A DNA stretch of 64,000 bases from Prorocentrum cordatum (GCA_963575745.1 CAUYUJ010015023.1:239728-303727); one strand, 5' to 3'; positions 41,137-51,160 are shown, counted from the first letter of the stretch. Program-made: numbers and translations. The notes: generated by a model not told the origin, from the sequence alone.

Positions 41137-42378
41137 TTGACCCCCAGGATTCCGCTGATGTTCCGCCACGCCATAGGCCGATTGAGATCATGGCGGACGA
41201 TTTCCACAAATCGCCGCAGTTCCTCACATATTTTGTTTGCTGCTGCTGCTGCAGGTGCCTCCACCACTGGCTTCATTGACTTGCGTCCTGCACTTCCAGC
41301 AACGTGCGCGGGTGATACTGACTCCCCCGCCGTGCGCAAGAGGCCAGCCTCTCGCGGACGTCCCAGCGCAGACACGTTGCATTGCACCCGCTGCGACTAG
41401 GACGTCCCGCGGCTGGACTTCGCAGTCCGCCAACGCAACCGAGCGACCCGCGCGTGCATCGCTTGCACCGCGGTTGCCCCGCAGACTTCCGGCATGTCCA
41501 CACGCCGACTAGAGGTGATTTGCGTTCGTTGTGGGCTATCCTTGCCAAGGGACGCATTCGCTTGCGGCCGCGACAGGACGCATGACAGCGTTTGTCGCGA
41601 ATGCAGCGTAGTGGGTCGGCCGCCGTTGGAAGACGTGCCGTTCTCTGTCGGAGACATGAACCGACGTTGCCCGCATTGCGCGGCCTCCCTCTTCCCAACC
41701 GAAACGCCCGCGTTTTGCTGCAGCAACGGCAGGTGGGCGATCACATTCGAGCATTTTTTCTCACCTCCGGCGCCCGCCCTTTTGGAGATATTCCGCTCCA
41801 CTTGGCACGCTCGGGACGCCGCGGGCCATCTTCTACACGATCCACCACCAATTCACCTCGTCTGACAGGGTTCACGGCCGACAGTCGCCGCTACAACAAC
41901 CTATTCGCATTAGCTGTTCACGAGATCCACAGCGCGGGAAACACGAAGGAACTTCGATTCGACAACTACATGAGCCCTTCCAACCTCCGGATTCACGGCG
42001 CGATGCACAGCCGCCCGCCGCCTGTTCTCCGACTGGGCGGCGTTGGAGAGCGAGATAGCCAAGCAGATGCGGAGGTATTGTCGAGGCCGCGGCCGGGAGC
42101 ACTTCTCGGCCAGGCAGGCGGCCGCTGACATGACCCAGGTGCCAGGATGGGTGAGCGGCCTCGGGCCCGGCTCCCGGCCCGCCACTTCGCGCGCCGGCCC
42201 CGGAGCCCAGGCTGTCCATTATTTGGCCGAAGCCGCCGTTGGCAAGAGGACAAAGCGCACCCCGCGCTTCATGGACTACAAGGAGCAGACGGAGAAGTGT
42301 GAATACAGCAAACTCGTTTGCCGGCTGACCTTCCCCGCGGCCGCGGTCGCCGCGAGGTGCACGCCGACGCCCGGTTAG
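41137..42378 (+). pseudogene. Helitron-like N-terminal region with zinc-binding motifs, decayed
   Basis: The reading frame starting near 41137 holds CTRC (followed by an in-frame TAG at 41398), then ATRACIAC, ICVRCG, SVCREC, RRCPHC and FCCSNGRW, so at least two pairs of CxxC motifs precede a CPHC...CC block. The frame stops at 41865, but another frame continues with FTADSRRYNNLFALAVHEIH and LRIHGAMH up to about 42005; the first frame resumes as RRLFSDWAALESEIAKQM to 42378. The order CPHC, CC-G, PPP-LLE, SRRYNN-FAL, HG resembles the region at the start of Helitron replicase-helicases (helitron-like N domain). No rolling-circle His-His motif or PIF1 helicase part is present. A spliced host gene cannot be excluded, but the in-frame TAG and two frame changes favour decay. 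Confidence 0.5.
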
Positions 42379-42488
42379 GACAGCCACGGCGCATAGCGCT
42401 GCGCCGCGCGGGGGGGACGCGCGACGCCTACGTTCGAAAAACATCTCCGCGCGCCGGCCGGCCGGCCGGTCACGCTCTCAAAAACGAA
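42379..42488. other. Noncoding stretch
   Basis: GC-rich with GGCCGGCCGGCCGG near 42455; nothing else recognised. Confidence 0.4.
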
Positions 42489-42775
42489 GCCGTCAACGTG
42501 AACCCAAAATTGGTTCGGCCCGTTGGGTGGCTCCGCGCCCCAGGACATGCTTTTTCCTTACGAAAACAGACACACACACACACACACACACACGCACGCA
42601 CTCGACGGCCCCTCGGCGCCAGAGTGCCCGCAGAGCGCCAGACGCTCCCATCCGGGGCCCCGAAGAAAAAAACAGCAGTCGACGTGAACCACAAACTGGT
42701 TCGGCCCGTCGGGTGGTTCTTCACTTCCAAACATGTTCACTCCATACAAACACACACACACACACACACACGCAG
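42489..42775. repeat. Duplicated ~185-bp module ending in CA microsatellites
   Basis: GTCAACGTGAACC-C-AAATTGGTTCGGCCCG with CA run at 42568-42595, and GTCGACGTGAACCACAAACT with CA run at 42748-42772. Same order, about 80% identity. Confidence 0.75.
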
Positions 42776-43663
42776 CCCTGAACTGTCGAGCTCGCGACAA
42801 ACATCAAATTTACACCCCTATGGCAATGAAAGTTCACGAGCTCGCCACGTTCTGTGACCACATAGCGCGGCGAGGTGCCAGACCCGCGCCCCTGCGCCAA
42901 GGATGAGGATGAGGGACAAGATGTTGCGGCGAGGCGCAGCGAACCAACAATATCTTGTGTAACTATATATATGTAGAGAGAGAGAGAGAGAGAGAGAGAC
43001 AAAAAAACAAGAGAGAGAGAGAGGGAGAGAGAGATATGGAGAGGAGGAGGAGGAGGAAGAGGAAGAGGAGGAGCAGGAGGAGCAGGAGGAGAAAACAAAT
43101 GATGGTGATGATGATGATGGTGATGGTGGTGGTGATGATGATGGTGATGACGAAGAGGAGGAGAGGATGAGGAGGAGGTGGTGGTAGTGGTGGTGGTGGA
43201 TGAGCAAAATGTTGAACAGGAGGAAGAAGATGATGATGGGGGATGAGGATGACGCGGATGAGCAGCATCAGCAGGAGCAGAGCTACGAGGAGCAGGAGGA
43301 GCAGGAGGAGCCTGAGGAGCAGGAAGAGCAGGAGGAGCAGGGGAAGGCGCGGGGGCAAAACGTCGACCCGAAAATGAGGCCAACGCTGCAGCGGGAATAT
43401 GATTTGTGGAAGGGCCAACAACGTTTCGATTGAAACACATTTGCGATAAACAAATGTGTGATACTTCTGCGTGTGCAACAAGACAGCGGGAAGGGGGCAC
43501 GATGCCCTCAAGACGTCTTCGTGGGGGGGGGAGAGTCGTATTCACAGTTTGTGGTTGTAGAGGGGAGGAGGCGGAGGCGGAGGAGGAGGAGGAGGAATAT
43601 CAGGAAGATTAGGAGGAGGAGGAGGAGGAGGAGGAGGAGGAGGAGGAGGAAGAGCAGGAGGAG
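42776..43663. repeat. Microsatellite-rich stretch (GA, GGA, GAT, GGT, GCA tracts)
   Basis: GA run (42974-43035), GGA (43036-43095), GAT/GGTGAT (43100-43200), AGGAGCAG (43265-43345) and GGA (43570-43660). The last tract is the immediate left flank of the LINE. No gene seen. Confidence 0.9.
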
Positions 43664-43685
43664 GTCGTAGCCATTCTGGCTCAAG
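43664..43685 (+). other. Relict dinoflagellate spliced-leader sequence
   Basis: The 22 bases here include CGTAGCCATTCTGGCTCAAG (43666-43685). Against the known dinoflagellate leader (any base, then CCGTAGCCATTTTGGCTCAA and a final G) two positions differ: C to T at 43665 and T to C at 43675. It sits between a GGA tract and the 5' untranslated region of the LINE, 33 bp before the first in-frame ATG of ORF1. In an active gene the leader is added by trans-splicing and is absent from DNA, so its genomic presence points to retroposition of a trans-spliced RNA. Confidence 0.8.
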
Positions 43686-43718
43686 AGTTGGATAGGGTCC
43701 CATTTTCTTGTTCCTGTT

Positions 43719-45086
43719 GTGGCCTCGCTCTGGCCGCAGCTGCCCATCATCATTTCTCGTTCCGCGCTGTTTCGGCCCGCTTTCCTGCCCGCCCGAGCCC
43801 CTTCGAGGGCTCTCTCCATGCCTGGCGGTGCCGCGGATGGCCCCAGCGCGCCCAGGCTGCCTGCGCCCCTTCGCGGCGCCGCTCCCGCGGGAGATTCGCA
43901 GCGGAGCCGTGGCAGTGGCGAAGGTCGTTCGTGCTCGGGGGAACAACGCAGATCACGGTCAAAGGAACCAGTCCGAGGTGCCCCTGCGGAGGAGGAGGAT
44001 CGGAGCTCTCAGGCCGCTGGTGCTCGTCGTCCTGCTGCTGGTCAACGCGCTGCGGATCCGCTTCAAGGGCGAGCGGACCCATGGGCTGCCAGCTCAGCTG
44101 CTGCCTCTGGGGGGCCCCCCACTGGCGGCAGTGCCGCTGCTGCGGCCGCAGTCGCTCGTGGGGGTCTTGCCCCTGATCAGCAGAGCTCCCTGGACGACCT
44201 CTTCAAAGCGTTCAAGGATGAGATCTCTGCGTCTGTGGAAGCGAAGCTGGGCTCGATCAAGACATCCATCATCTCGGAGATTTCGAACCACTCCACGGGC
44301 TTGGTCCGAGCTGTGGCTGCGCGGCAGGATGCAGTTAATCAACATGTTCAGGTTCAGCTCACTGATCTGCAGGCAAGAAGTGATGTGCTGGAGCACTCGC
44401 AGCACGAGATGCGAAAGCAAATGCAGGAGATGCGGAAAGAGCTGCACTGCCAAGAGAGGGCCATCCCGATCAAGGACTACGAAGACATGCAGGTGTGGGA
44501 TCGCCAGCCAGACCCGACGGTGCTCATTGCGAGCTTGTCGGAGATGGCCAGCAAGGAAAAGGTCAATGCGGAGCTCTCTGAGTGGCTCTCTGAGGCAGGT
44601 GTTGCGAAGAATCAGTATAAGCTCATTGGTGACAGCCCCAGCAGGAAGTATATCATACAGATGCTCGGCAATAGTGATGCTGCGCAGCGCAAAGTGCGTG
44701 CGGCTCGACGGGCACTCAAGCGGGACGCTCAGAACTGGAGGCAATTTGAGACTGATGCAGTGCTTGGTGGACGGGCAAAAATATTCGTGGGTCTGGACAA
44801 ATCGGCGAGACAGATCAGAACGGAGGTACAAACAGAACGCCTGGCGTCATTTGTCAAATATCAGTTACCAAACAAAAGAATCAAGCATGACAGAGCCAAG
44901 GGAATTGTGTTCATCGACAGCATACCGGCGATTACGGCCCAGACGGGTGACTCGTTCGAGTCCAAGAGCCGATTATTATGGAACTACACTGCAGTCACGT
45001 CGCAGGGAGTGGACCAGAAGGCGCTGCAGGATACGTTCAATGCTACATTCAATGCGGTCGAGGACTCAGTGCAACGGTCGATTTAA
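43719..45086 (+). CDS. LINE ORF1 protein, coiled-coil and RNA-binding-like
   Basis: An intact 455-codon frame. The N-terminal 145 residues are Ala/Gly/Ser/Pro/Arg-rich and probably disordered. Residues about 150-245 (SSLDDLFKAFKDEISAS ... HEMRKQMQEMRKEL) show the heptad-like pattern of a coiled coil, as in trimerising ORF1 proteins. Residues about 265-345 (PTVLIASLSEMASKEKV ... AAQRKVRAARRAL) may form a degenerate RRM-like fold, followed by KIFVGLDKSARQIRTEVQT. By analogy with L1 it would bind its own RNA and act as a chaperone; that is inference. ATG 43719 is the first in this frame after the leader relic; Met-34 (43818, MPGGAADGPSAP) is an alternative start. The ATG at 43708 opens the ORF2 frame instead, which runs open beneath all of ORF1. 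Confidence 0.7.
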   Translation: MASLWPQLPIIISRSALFRPAFLPARAPSRALSMPGGAADGPSAPRLPAPLRGAAPAGDSQRSRGSGEGRSCSGEQRRSRSKEPVRGAPAEEEDRSSQAAGARRPAAGQRAADPLQGRADPWAASSAAASGGPPTGGSAAAAAAVARGGLAPDQQSSLDDLFKAFKDEISASVEAKLGSIKTSIISEISNHSTGLVRAVAARQDAVNQHVQVQLTDLQARSDVLEHSQHEMRKQMQEMRKELHCQERAIPIKDYEDMQVWDRQPDPTVLIASLSEMASKEKVNAELSEWLSEAGVAKNQYKLIGDSPSRKYIIQMLGNSDAAQRKVRAARRALKRDAQNWRQFETDAVLGGRAKIFVGLDKSARQIRTEVQTERLASFVKYQLPNKRIKHDRAKGIVFIDSIPAITAQTGDSFESKSRLLWNYTAVTSQGVDQKALQDTFNATFNAVEDSVQRSI

Positions 45087-47535
45087 CAGGACCCTGCAAG
45101 TTTGGAAAGAAGACTTCAAGAGAGGCATTCCGCAACAGGTGGCATTCATGACATGGAATACGCGGGCGCTATTACATCACGACATGGGGTTGCGGACCAA
45201 AAAAAAACAAGCTGAGAGAGTCCTGCAAGAATATGTCGATTGTTGCGTTGCAGGAGGTTCATGGTACGAAGGAGGAGCTCAAGTCTCAACTGCACCTGAG
45301 AAAAATGGATATGGCTATATTTGCATCGATTCCTGAGCATGCTGCAGGTGGCGTGGCATTCATACTTCCAGAAATGACACAGAAACAAATGGAAGAGGGG
45401 TTGGAAAATGAAAGGATCAGATACTCAGACATCATCCCAGGTCGGGTGCAAAGATTGGCTATCAAGGCAAGAGGGAATTTGGACAGGTCGGATACAATGC
45501 TGGCATGTTATAATATACACAATTATGGCCTCTCTGCGCTGCAAGTCAATCAACTGACGAACAGGATCAGGGCGGAAGTACAGATTGCGATGATCTGCCC
45601 AGACCATATGACGGTGGTGGTGTTGGGGGATTTCAACTACCACGAAGTGGCACCTACTCATCTACACGTCCCGCTCATCGACAAAGGAGTGGGCACTGAC
45701 CCACGCAGCCGAGAGCACGGGGAGCTTTTCTCACAAGGTTTGGAGGACATGATTGAGCTAGACCCAGAGAGGCCAACGGAATTTGTGAAGGACGGACGGA
45801 AGTTGACGCATATTGATCGAGTGATGATCTCAACGCCACAGTGGAAGCTGCTACATTGGAACATGACGGCTACAGTACCCGTGGAGCCTGAGAGATTGGA
45901 TGATGAAGGTATTTCGGATCATGCACCGGTGCAAGTGGTGTTCTATCGCAGACGTCGTAGGCCTCCTGAAGATCAGGTTGTTCTTCGTTTTGTCTGTGAG
46001 ACGGCGGAGTACACGGAGATGCTGGACGAGCTGATCAGACATTCGGACATTGATCGGCTGCCGCCGATACCGCGATGGAGGGAGCTGAAAAGGCTGATGC
46101 GTGAGGCTGCGCGTGCTGCGAGGAATCGTCTCACTAGATTGGGCACCCCACCTCTGGAGGCTCGTCTGATGATTTTTAGATCGGCTGCCAGAGCGGCCCA
46201 CTTTGATGATCTTGACCTGGCCAGGAAGCTCCCGTCTAAAGCTGCGATTGCGAGGGGCCTCATGAGGATTTAAGAGGGCCCTGTCATCGTGGTATCTCTG
46301 ATAGACCCAATACGTTTTCGTAGGCAGTATGAGCAGTTGCAACAAGAAGTGCTTGCCAGCCGTCTCGCCAGGGCCCAGGAAGAGGTCCAAGCAGAGTCGA
46401 CGCCCTTTCTGGAGCGCAAGAGACTGCGTGCGTTTATGAAGGCTGAACGGCGACGGGGGAAGCTCCGGGCTCCGAAAGGAAAGACTCTCCCTCTCCAGGG
46501 CCTTGTTGACCCCTCGGGCGGGACCCTCTCCTCCCCTCTCCTCGTGAAAGAAGCGCTCAGAGAGCACTGGGCCCCCGTCTTTGCGCCGAAGTCAGCCCCG
46601 TTTAAGCATGTAGATTCGTATCTGTCTAAGCATGTAAAGCAGTTTGACTGGTCAGATCTGAAGCCGCCTTCAGAGGAGCAGCTGCGCAATGCCCTCATCC
46701 ATGCCTCTCCAACGGCTCCTGGCCCTGATGGGCTCCCGTACTCGGCGTGGAAGGGTGCGAAGTTAGCTGTGCCTGTGCTCCATGGTCATCTTATGGAACT
46801 CTTCTCGGGACTCCCTCCCCCTCCCTGAATTAAATGACTTGCTGCTGGCTTTCGCCCCCAAGGGCAGGAAGGTGGAAGACGCGAGCTTTGTGGTTCGCGG
46901 GCCTGCCACCACCAGGCCTTTGGCCTTCAAAAGCACTGACGTCAAGATCTTGTCAGCAGCATGCAATCAGTGTCTTAAGCCGACCCTGTCATAGCGACCA
47001 GCGTGGATTCGTGGCAGGAGGAAGCTTTCTTGACAACATAACCCTGCTAGAGTCCTCAGCTAGGATTGCCAGCATGCTCCCCTCGGCGGCTACTAACCTC
47101 CCTATTATCCTTCTCCTCGGCTTTGGCAATGCTTTCCCCTCTCTGATCCATATGTTTCTCAAGAGGGTTTTAGAGCTGGCAGATCTCCCTGCAGGCTTTC
47201 GCCTTTTCCTGCGTGCTACATATGCCTTTGCGACGGCTCGTGTGGCGCTTCAGGGATTGTTGCTCCCGTTCTGCCTAATTGACTCAGGAGTTATGCAGGG
47301 TGGCCCGTCCAGTGGCAGTTTGTGGGCGCTGGCGATGGATCCTCTAATCCGGGACATGCGAAGCAGGCTACGTAAGCATCCTGGGTCGGAAGTGGGGGTC
47401 TGCGCGGATGATGCGGGGGTGGCGGTGAGGGAGCTGGCGGCACTATCACGACTGTCGGGCACATTGTATGCTGCGCGTCTGCTAGCTGGCCTTTGGTTTA
47501 AAATTCCGAAGTGCCAGATCATCCCTGTCTCTGCC
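45040..47535 (+). pseudogene. LINE ORF2: EEP endonuclease and reverse transcriptase, disrupted
   Basis: The frame overlaps the end of ORF1 (ATGs at 45040 and 45052). Endonuclease motifs, in order: MTWNTRALL (45148), then, after a +1 shift near 45230-45236, VALQEVH, GDFNYHE, HIDRVMIS and SDHAPV (about 45240-45940). A TAA at 46271-46273 interrupts the linker; the same frame resumes with SLIDPIRFRRQYEQLQQE and TAPGPDGLPYSAWK (RT start). Further frame changes near 46800-46825 and 46990 join RPLAFKSTDVKILSAACN, QRGFVAGGSFLDN, GFGNAFPSL (motif A), GVMQGGPSSGSLWALAMDP (motif B), VCADD (motif C) and KCQIIPVS (motif D). Motif A has Gly where the catalytic Asp belongs, so the RT would be dead even if read through. 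The endonuclease residues are all kept. The sequence breaks off at about 47530. Confidence 0.85.
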
Positions 47536-47699
47536 CCCCTCTCTCCTCCCAGAGGCGGCGGCGCGCGGGCGCCAGCTGGGCAGCTGCAGCTTGGGGCCGC
47601 CGCTGCCGCCGGCCGGCCGCCCGCGGCTGCGCGCGGCAGGCCGCCCTGGGGGCGCGGGATCGGCCCAGGCGCCTGGCGCGGCGTGCGAGTTCGGAGTTC

Positions 47700-47916
47700 G
47701 TGCGCCTCGCAGCGGGGAGGAGGAGGAGGAGGAGGAGGAGGAGGAGGAGGAGGAGGAGGAGGAGGAGGAGGCGGGGGAGGAGGAGGATGAGAAGGAGGAG
47801 GAGGAGGAGGAGGAAGGAGGAGGAGGAGGAGTAGGAGGAGGAGGAGGAGGAGGAGGAGGGGAGAGAGGAGGGGGAGGAGGAGGAGGAGGAGGAGGGGGAG
47901 GAGGAGGAGAGGGGAG

Positions 47917-47947
<31 letters not shown>

Positions 47948-47985
47948 GAGGAGGAGGAGGAGGAGGAGGACGACGAGGAGGGGGT
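47700..47985. repeat. GGA-rich purine tract at the LINE's broken 3' side
   Basis: About 270 bp of GGAGGA with few interruptions. Just upstream, GTGCGAGTTCGGAGTTCGTG (47684) is the first of three copies of a word seen again at 48607 and 48738. Confidence 0.9.
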
Positions 47986-47997
47986 CCCAAATTGCCA

Positions 47998-48142
47998 CCT
48001 TGCGAGGGCGACGTGCACGTTCGAGAGGGCGGCTGGCCTTTTCGGCGGCAAACGCACGGGCGGCGCACGGGCGACGAATGCGCGACGCACCTCTTGTTGC
48101 GAAGGGAGGGGTCAGGACGCCAGTCGTCTTACTGTGCCTTAA
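47998..48142 (+). repeat. Dispersed 140-bp repeat, copy 2 (first at 28.4 kb)
   Basis: TGCGAGGGCGACGTGCACGT, GGCCTTTTCGGCGGCAAACG and GGCGCACGGGCGACGAATGC match 28376-28525 at about 85% identity. Confidence 0.75.
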
Positions 48143-48315
48143 ACAGGGGGGTGCCTTCAGGATGTCTTGGACATTGTGCGAGGCCTTACGGCCAGCGCCG
48201 CCGACGCAGAAGGACGACGGCGGCCACACCCCCGACGACGGCCGCGACGACAACGACAACGGCGAGCTGATGACCCTGCTGCCATAAGCTCGGGACAGGG
48301 GTCGGGCGGTGCACG

Positions 48316-48520
48316 GAGGAGGAGGAGGAGGAGGAGGAGGAGGAGGAGGAGGAGGAGGAGGAGGGAGGAGGAGGAGGAGGAGGAGGAGGAGGGAGGAGGA
48401 GGAGGAGAGAGGCGGAGAGGCGGACGAGGAGGAGAAGGAGGAGGAGGAGGCGAAGGAGGAGGAGGCATAGGAGGAGGAGGAGGAGGAGGAGGAGGAGGAG
48501 GAGGCGGAGGAGGAGGGGGA
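48316..48520. repeat. GGA-rich purine tract
   Basis: Near-pure GGA with GGCGGAGG interruptions. Confidence 0.95.
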
Positions 48521-48532
48521 GGCCTTCGAGCC

Positions 48533-48785
48533 TCGGGATGCCTTCGATGATGTGATCTCGTTTGGTATCGCTTGATGTTCTCTCGGGACGCACGGCGCGG
48601 CCTGCAAGTTCGCAGCTCGTGCGCTTCGTAGTGCGGAGGGGGTGCCTTCTGGATGCCTCCGAGCCTCGGGATTCCTTGGATATGTTGATCTCGTTTGATC
48701 TCGCTGGATGGCCTCTCAGGACGCACGGCGCGGCGTGCAGGTTCGCAGCTCGTGCGCTTCGTAGTGGGAAGGGGGTGCCTTCGGA
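48533..48785. repeat. Tandem duplication of about 127 bp
   Basis: GAGCCTCGGGAT-CCTT, GATCTCGTTTG, GGGACGCACGGCGCGGC, GTTCGCAGCTCGTGCGCTTC and GTAGTG-GAAGGGGGTGCC occur twice in succession (48533-48658; 48659-48785). Confidence 0.85.
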
Positions 48786-48864
48786 GATCCCACGGCGCCA
48801 AGGGGGGCAGAACCCAATGCGCCAGAGGGGGGGAGTGAGGGAGGGGGGGGGAGGTCTGGGAGTT

Positions 48865-49000
48865 TCGGGTTCCAGGTTCCAGGTTTGCGAGCGTGTTCGT
48901 CGGTTCTGGGCGGTTTTCCAGCCTCGGGATGCCTTCCATCGGCTACGCCTCGCCGAGTGCGTTCCCGGGGTGCCTGGATCGTCCTGAACAGCTGCAAGAG
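48865..49000 (+). repeat. Dispersed ~120-bp repeat (CCAGCCTCGGGATGCC family)
   Basis: GTTCGTCGGTTCTGGGCGG, TTTTCCAGCCTCGGGATGCC, TTCCATCGGCTACGCCTCG and GGTGCCTGGATCGTCCTGAA match the 31.2-kb copy. Confidence 0.75.
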
Positions 49001-49023
49001 GTTAGGGGCAACTTTAGGGGGGG

Positions 49024-49477
49024 CCCTGACTCCAGAGCCGCCGTACTTTGGTTGATGTTTTTGTCTCAGTTTGTCTCGGGAGCGCACCCCAGAGGATGCG
49101 AAAGAGTGGTCGGCGGACATCTTCGCGAAAGCATGGGGGAAACAGCGGCGGCAACGTACGGCGGAAGTCGGCATGGACGGAGCCCGAAAAGTACAGCAGA
49201 AGTTTCCGCCCTAATTGCGAAATCTCTCAAAATACGGTAAGGGGACAACAAACATTGAACCCCTTCGTCTTCGGCCCCGCATTCGTCCCCCCCCCTCCCC
49301 CCAGTTTCAAAGTTGGGTTCGGCCTCTCGGAGGCCCCAGGGGTTCCACTTTTTTTGTCCTCTCACGCCTGTGCTGCCAAATGCTTGAGGCCAACTTTGAA
49401 ATTGGGGGGAGGGGGGGCGTGGTGTCAAGGGTTCCACTTTTTTGTCCAGCTACGGTAGGTCGGATCCAGAATCAGGG
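49024..49477. mobile_element. CCCTGA...TCAGGG element carrying a different nested MITE
   Basis: CCCTGACTCCAGAGCCGCCG at the left is inverted in CGGATCCAGAATCAGGG at the right. GGAAACAGCGGCGGCAACGT and TCCGCCCTAATTGCGAAATC match 26.07 and 28.9 kb. Removing 49233-49457 leaves a 229-bp core. Confidence 0.8.
49233..49457. mobile_element. MITE nested in the CCCTGA element; uninterrupted copy of the 8.1-kb family
   Basis: TACGGTAAGGGGACAACAAA at the left is inverted in TTTTTTTGTCCAGCTACGGTA (17 bases shown as TTTGTCCAGCTACGGTA). The body equals 8133-8299 plus 8907-8960. The ends carry TA. Confidence 0.8.
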
Positions 49478-49570
49478 TGGGCGGGCTCGAGGGCTGCAGG
49501 AAGAGGCCCGTCGGGTTGGGACCCTCCACCTGTCTTCGCCCCTCATGTTCAGTGCCCTCTCATCTCAGGA

Positions 49571-49713
49571 GGGGAAAAAACACACAGACACAATTAGTCG
49601 TCGATTCCCCCAAGGTATGGGAAAATATGGGAAGTGGGGGGAAGACAAAAGCCCAGAAAATATGGGAAAATATGGGGAATTCTTTTATGTGTGTATTTAT
49701 TTGTGTGTCCCAG
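49571..49713. mobile_element. 140-bp dispersed element, copy 2
   Basis: GGGGAAAAAACACACAGACA through GTATTTATTTGTGTGTCCCAG matches 19373-19510, with AAAATATGGGAAGTGG and AAAATATGGGGAAT internally. Both copies lie just downstream of a CAGG word. Confidence 0.75.
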
Positions 49714-50499
49714 GGCCCCTTCATCATTGTCATTGAGAAGCGCCCCAGCTAAATTCGAGTACGTTGTCTCGCCAGTTGGCGCTCGATCGGATCGCCAATC
49801 CGTCGGCCGATAGGGGTCGTGGTGATCGATATCGGGACATCGGTCGGTGGAGTGCTCTGAGCTCGGTCAGGGGGTCGTGCCGGCGGGGGTGGGATCGGCG
49901 TCAGGTCCAGCTTGGATCGGTGTGTGGGGTGGGGGGGCGTTGGGTCGCGACGTGTCGTGGGCCAGCCCCCGGGCCTCAGCCCCCCTTGAGCAACCGCCGC
50001 GGGCGTGCGAGCCGTGGCAGCGCAGGGCCCGGCCCGGGACGAGAGCCGCGACCGCCGACCGCCGACGCACGGGCTCGACATCCCAGATGTCCGCGTTGGC
50101 CTCGCACCACCACGCGGGCAAGGGACCAGCAGTTGCCGTCTCGGGGTGGCCCGCGTGCACGAGCACAGTGGATCGACGCTGACGTGCGGACCGCTTTTGG
50201 GGCTCACGAGGGGCCCTGGATCTGGGGCCGTGTCCCTTGGCTCTGGGCCGGGGGCCCGGAGGCCCTCTTCGTGGCCGAGTCTCTCGCCGTGGCTCCGAAG
50301 AGCCCCCTCGTTCCTCGTCTTCCTCGTGTTCAGAGCTCCTTGAGGCAGCACGATGACTGTATCGGAGCAGCCCGCGTTCACGATTTTGAGCCTGCCACTC
50401 GCGGAGAGCTCGGTTACATCAGCGCGCAGTGGTGTTGCTATCTCCGTGAGTCCCCGCTTGGTCCAGTGGCCAGTGCCGCGCCGCTGTCCATGACGGCTT
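49714..50499. other. Noncoding stretch, no gene recognised
   Basis: Long frames on both strands carry no domain; only short GATCGG-rich words (49785-49925) stand out. Confidence 0.5.
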
Positions 50500-51160
50500 T
50501 TACGGTCCTCCTCCTCCCTCCCCCTCTTCATCCGCTCTTCTCTCCCTCCTCTTCCTCTCCTCCTCCTCCTCTCCTCTCCTCCTCCTCCTCCTTCCTCCCT
50601 CCCTTCCTCTCTCTCTTTCCTCCCCTCCTCTCCCTCTCCCCCCTCCTCCTTTTCTCCTCCTCTCCTCCTCCTCCTCTCCTCCTCCTCCTCCTCCTCCTCC
50701 TCCTCCTCCTCCTCCTCCTCCTCCTTCCCTCATCCCCCCTCCTCCTCTCCCTCCTCCTCTCCCTCCTCCGCCTCCTCCTCCTCCTCCTCCTCCTCCTCCT
50801 CCTCCTCCTCCTCCTCCTCCTCCTCCTCCTCCCCTCCTCCACCTCTTTCCTCCTCCTCGCCTCCTCACCTCTTCTCCCGCCCCTTCCGCCTGCTCCCGCC
50901 TCCTGCCGCCCTCTCCCGCCTCATCGAGCCTTCTCCTCCTCCTCCCGCCTTCCTCCTCTCCTCCTCCTCCTCCTCCTCCCTCCTCCCGCCTCCGTTTTAT
51001 TGTTCCTCTCCTCCTCCTCCTCCTCCCTCCCTCCTCCTCCTCCTCCTCCTCCTCCTCCTTCCCTCCTCCTCCCTCCTCCTCCTCCTCCTCTCCTCCTTCT
51101 CCTCCTCCCTCCTCCTCTCCTCTCCTCCACTCCTCTCCCCTCCTCCCGCCTCTCCTCCTT

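Larger units (their letters stand above)
43664..47535 (+). mobile_element. Non-LTR retrotransposon (LINE), 5' complete to the leader, 3' truncated or replaced
   Basis: The element has a short 5' UTR (43686-43718), ORF1 (43719-45086) and ORF2 (endonuclease then reverse transcriptase, 45040-47535), arranged as in L1-type LINEs. Homology stops after RT motif KIPKCQIIPVS near 47525, where GC-rich DNA and a GGA tract begin. The RT thumb, C-terminal region, 3' UTR and poly(A) or tail repeat are missing. The 5' end abuts a GGA microsatellite, so no clean target duplication can be read. It is no longer autonomous. Confidence 0.85.

Noticed and set aside
43708-45336. 542-codon frame starting 11 bp before ORF1
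   Set aside because: Most of it is the +2 shadow of ORF1. Only its last ~100 codons (around MTWNTRALL) are real ORF2 sequence; the frame was not annotated as a separate protein.
44094-46567. Minus-strand frames of 238-245 codons under the LINE
   Set aside because: Antisense shadows of ORF1 and ORF2 with no recognised motif.
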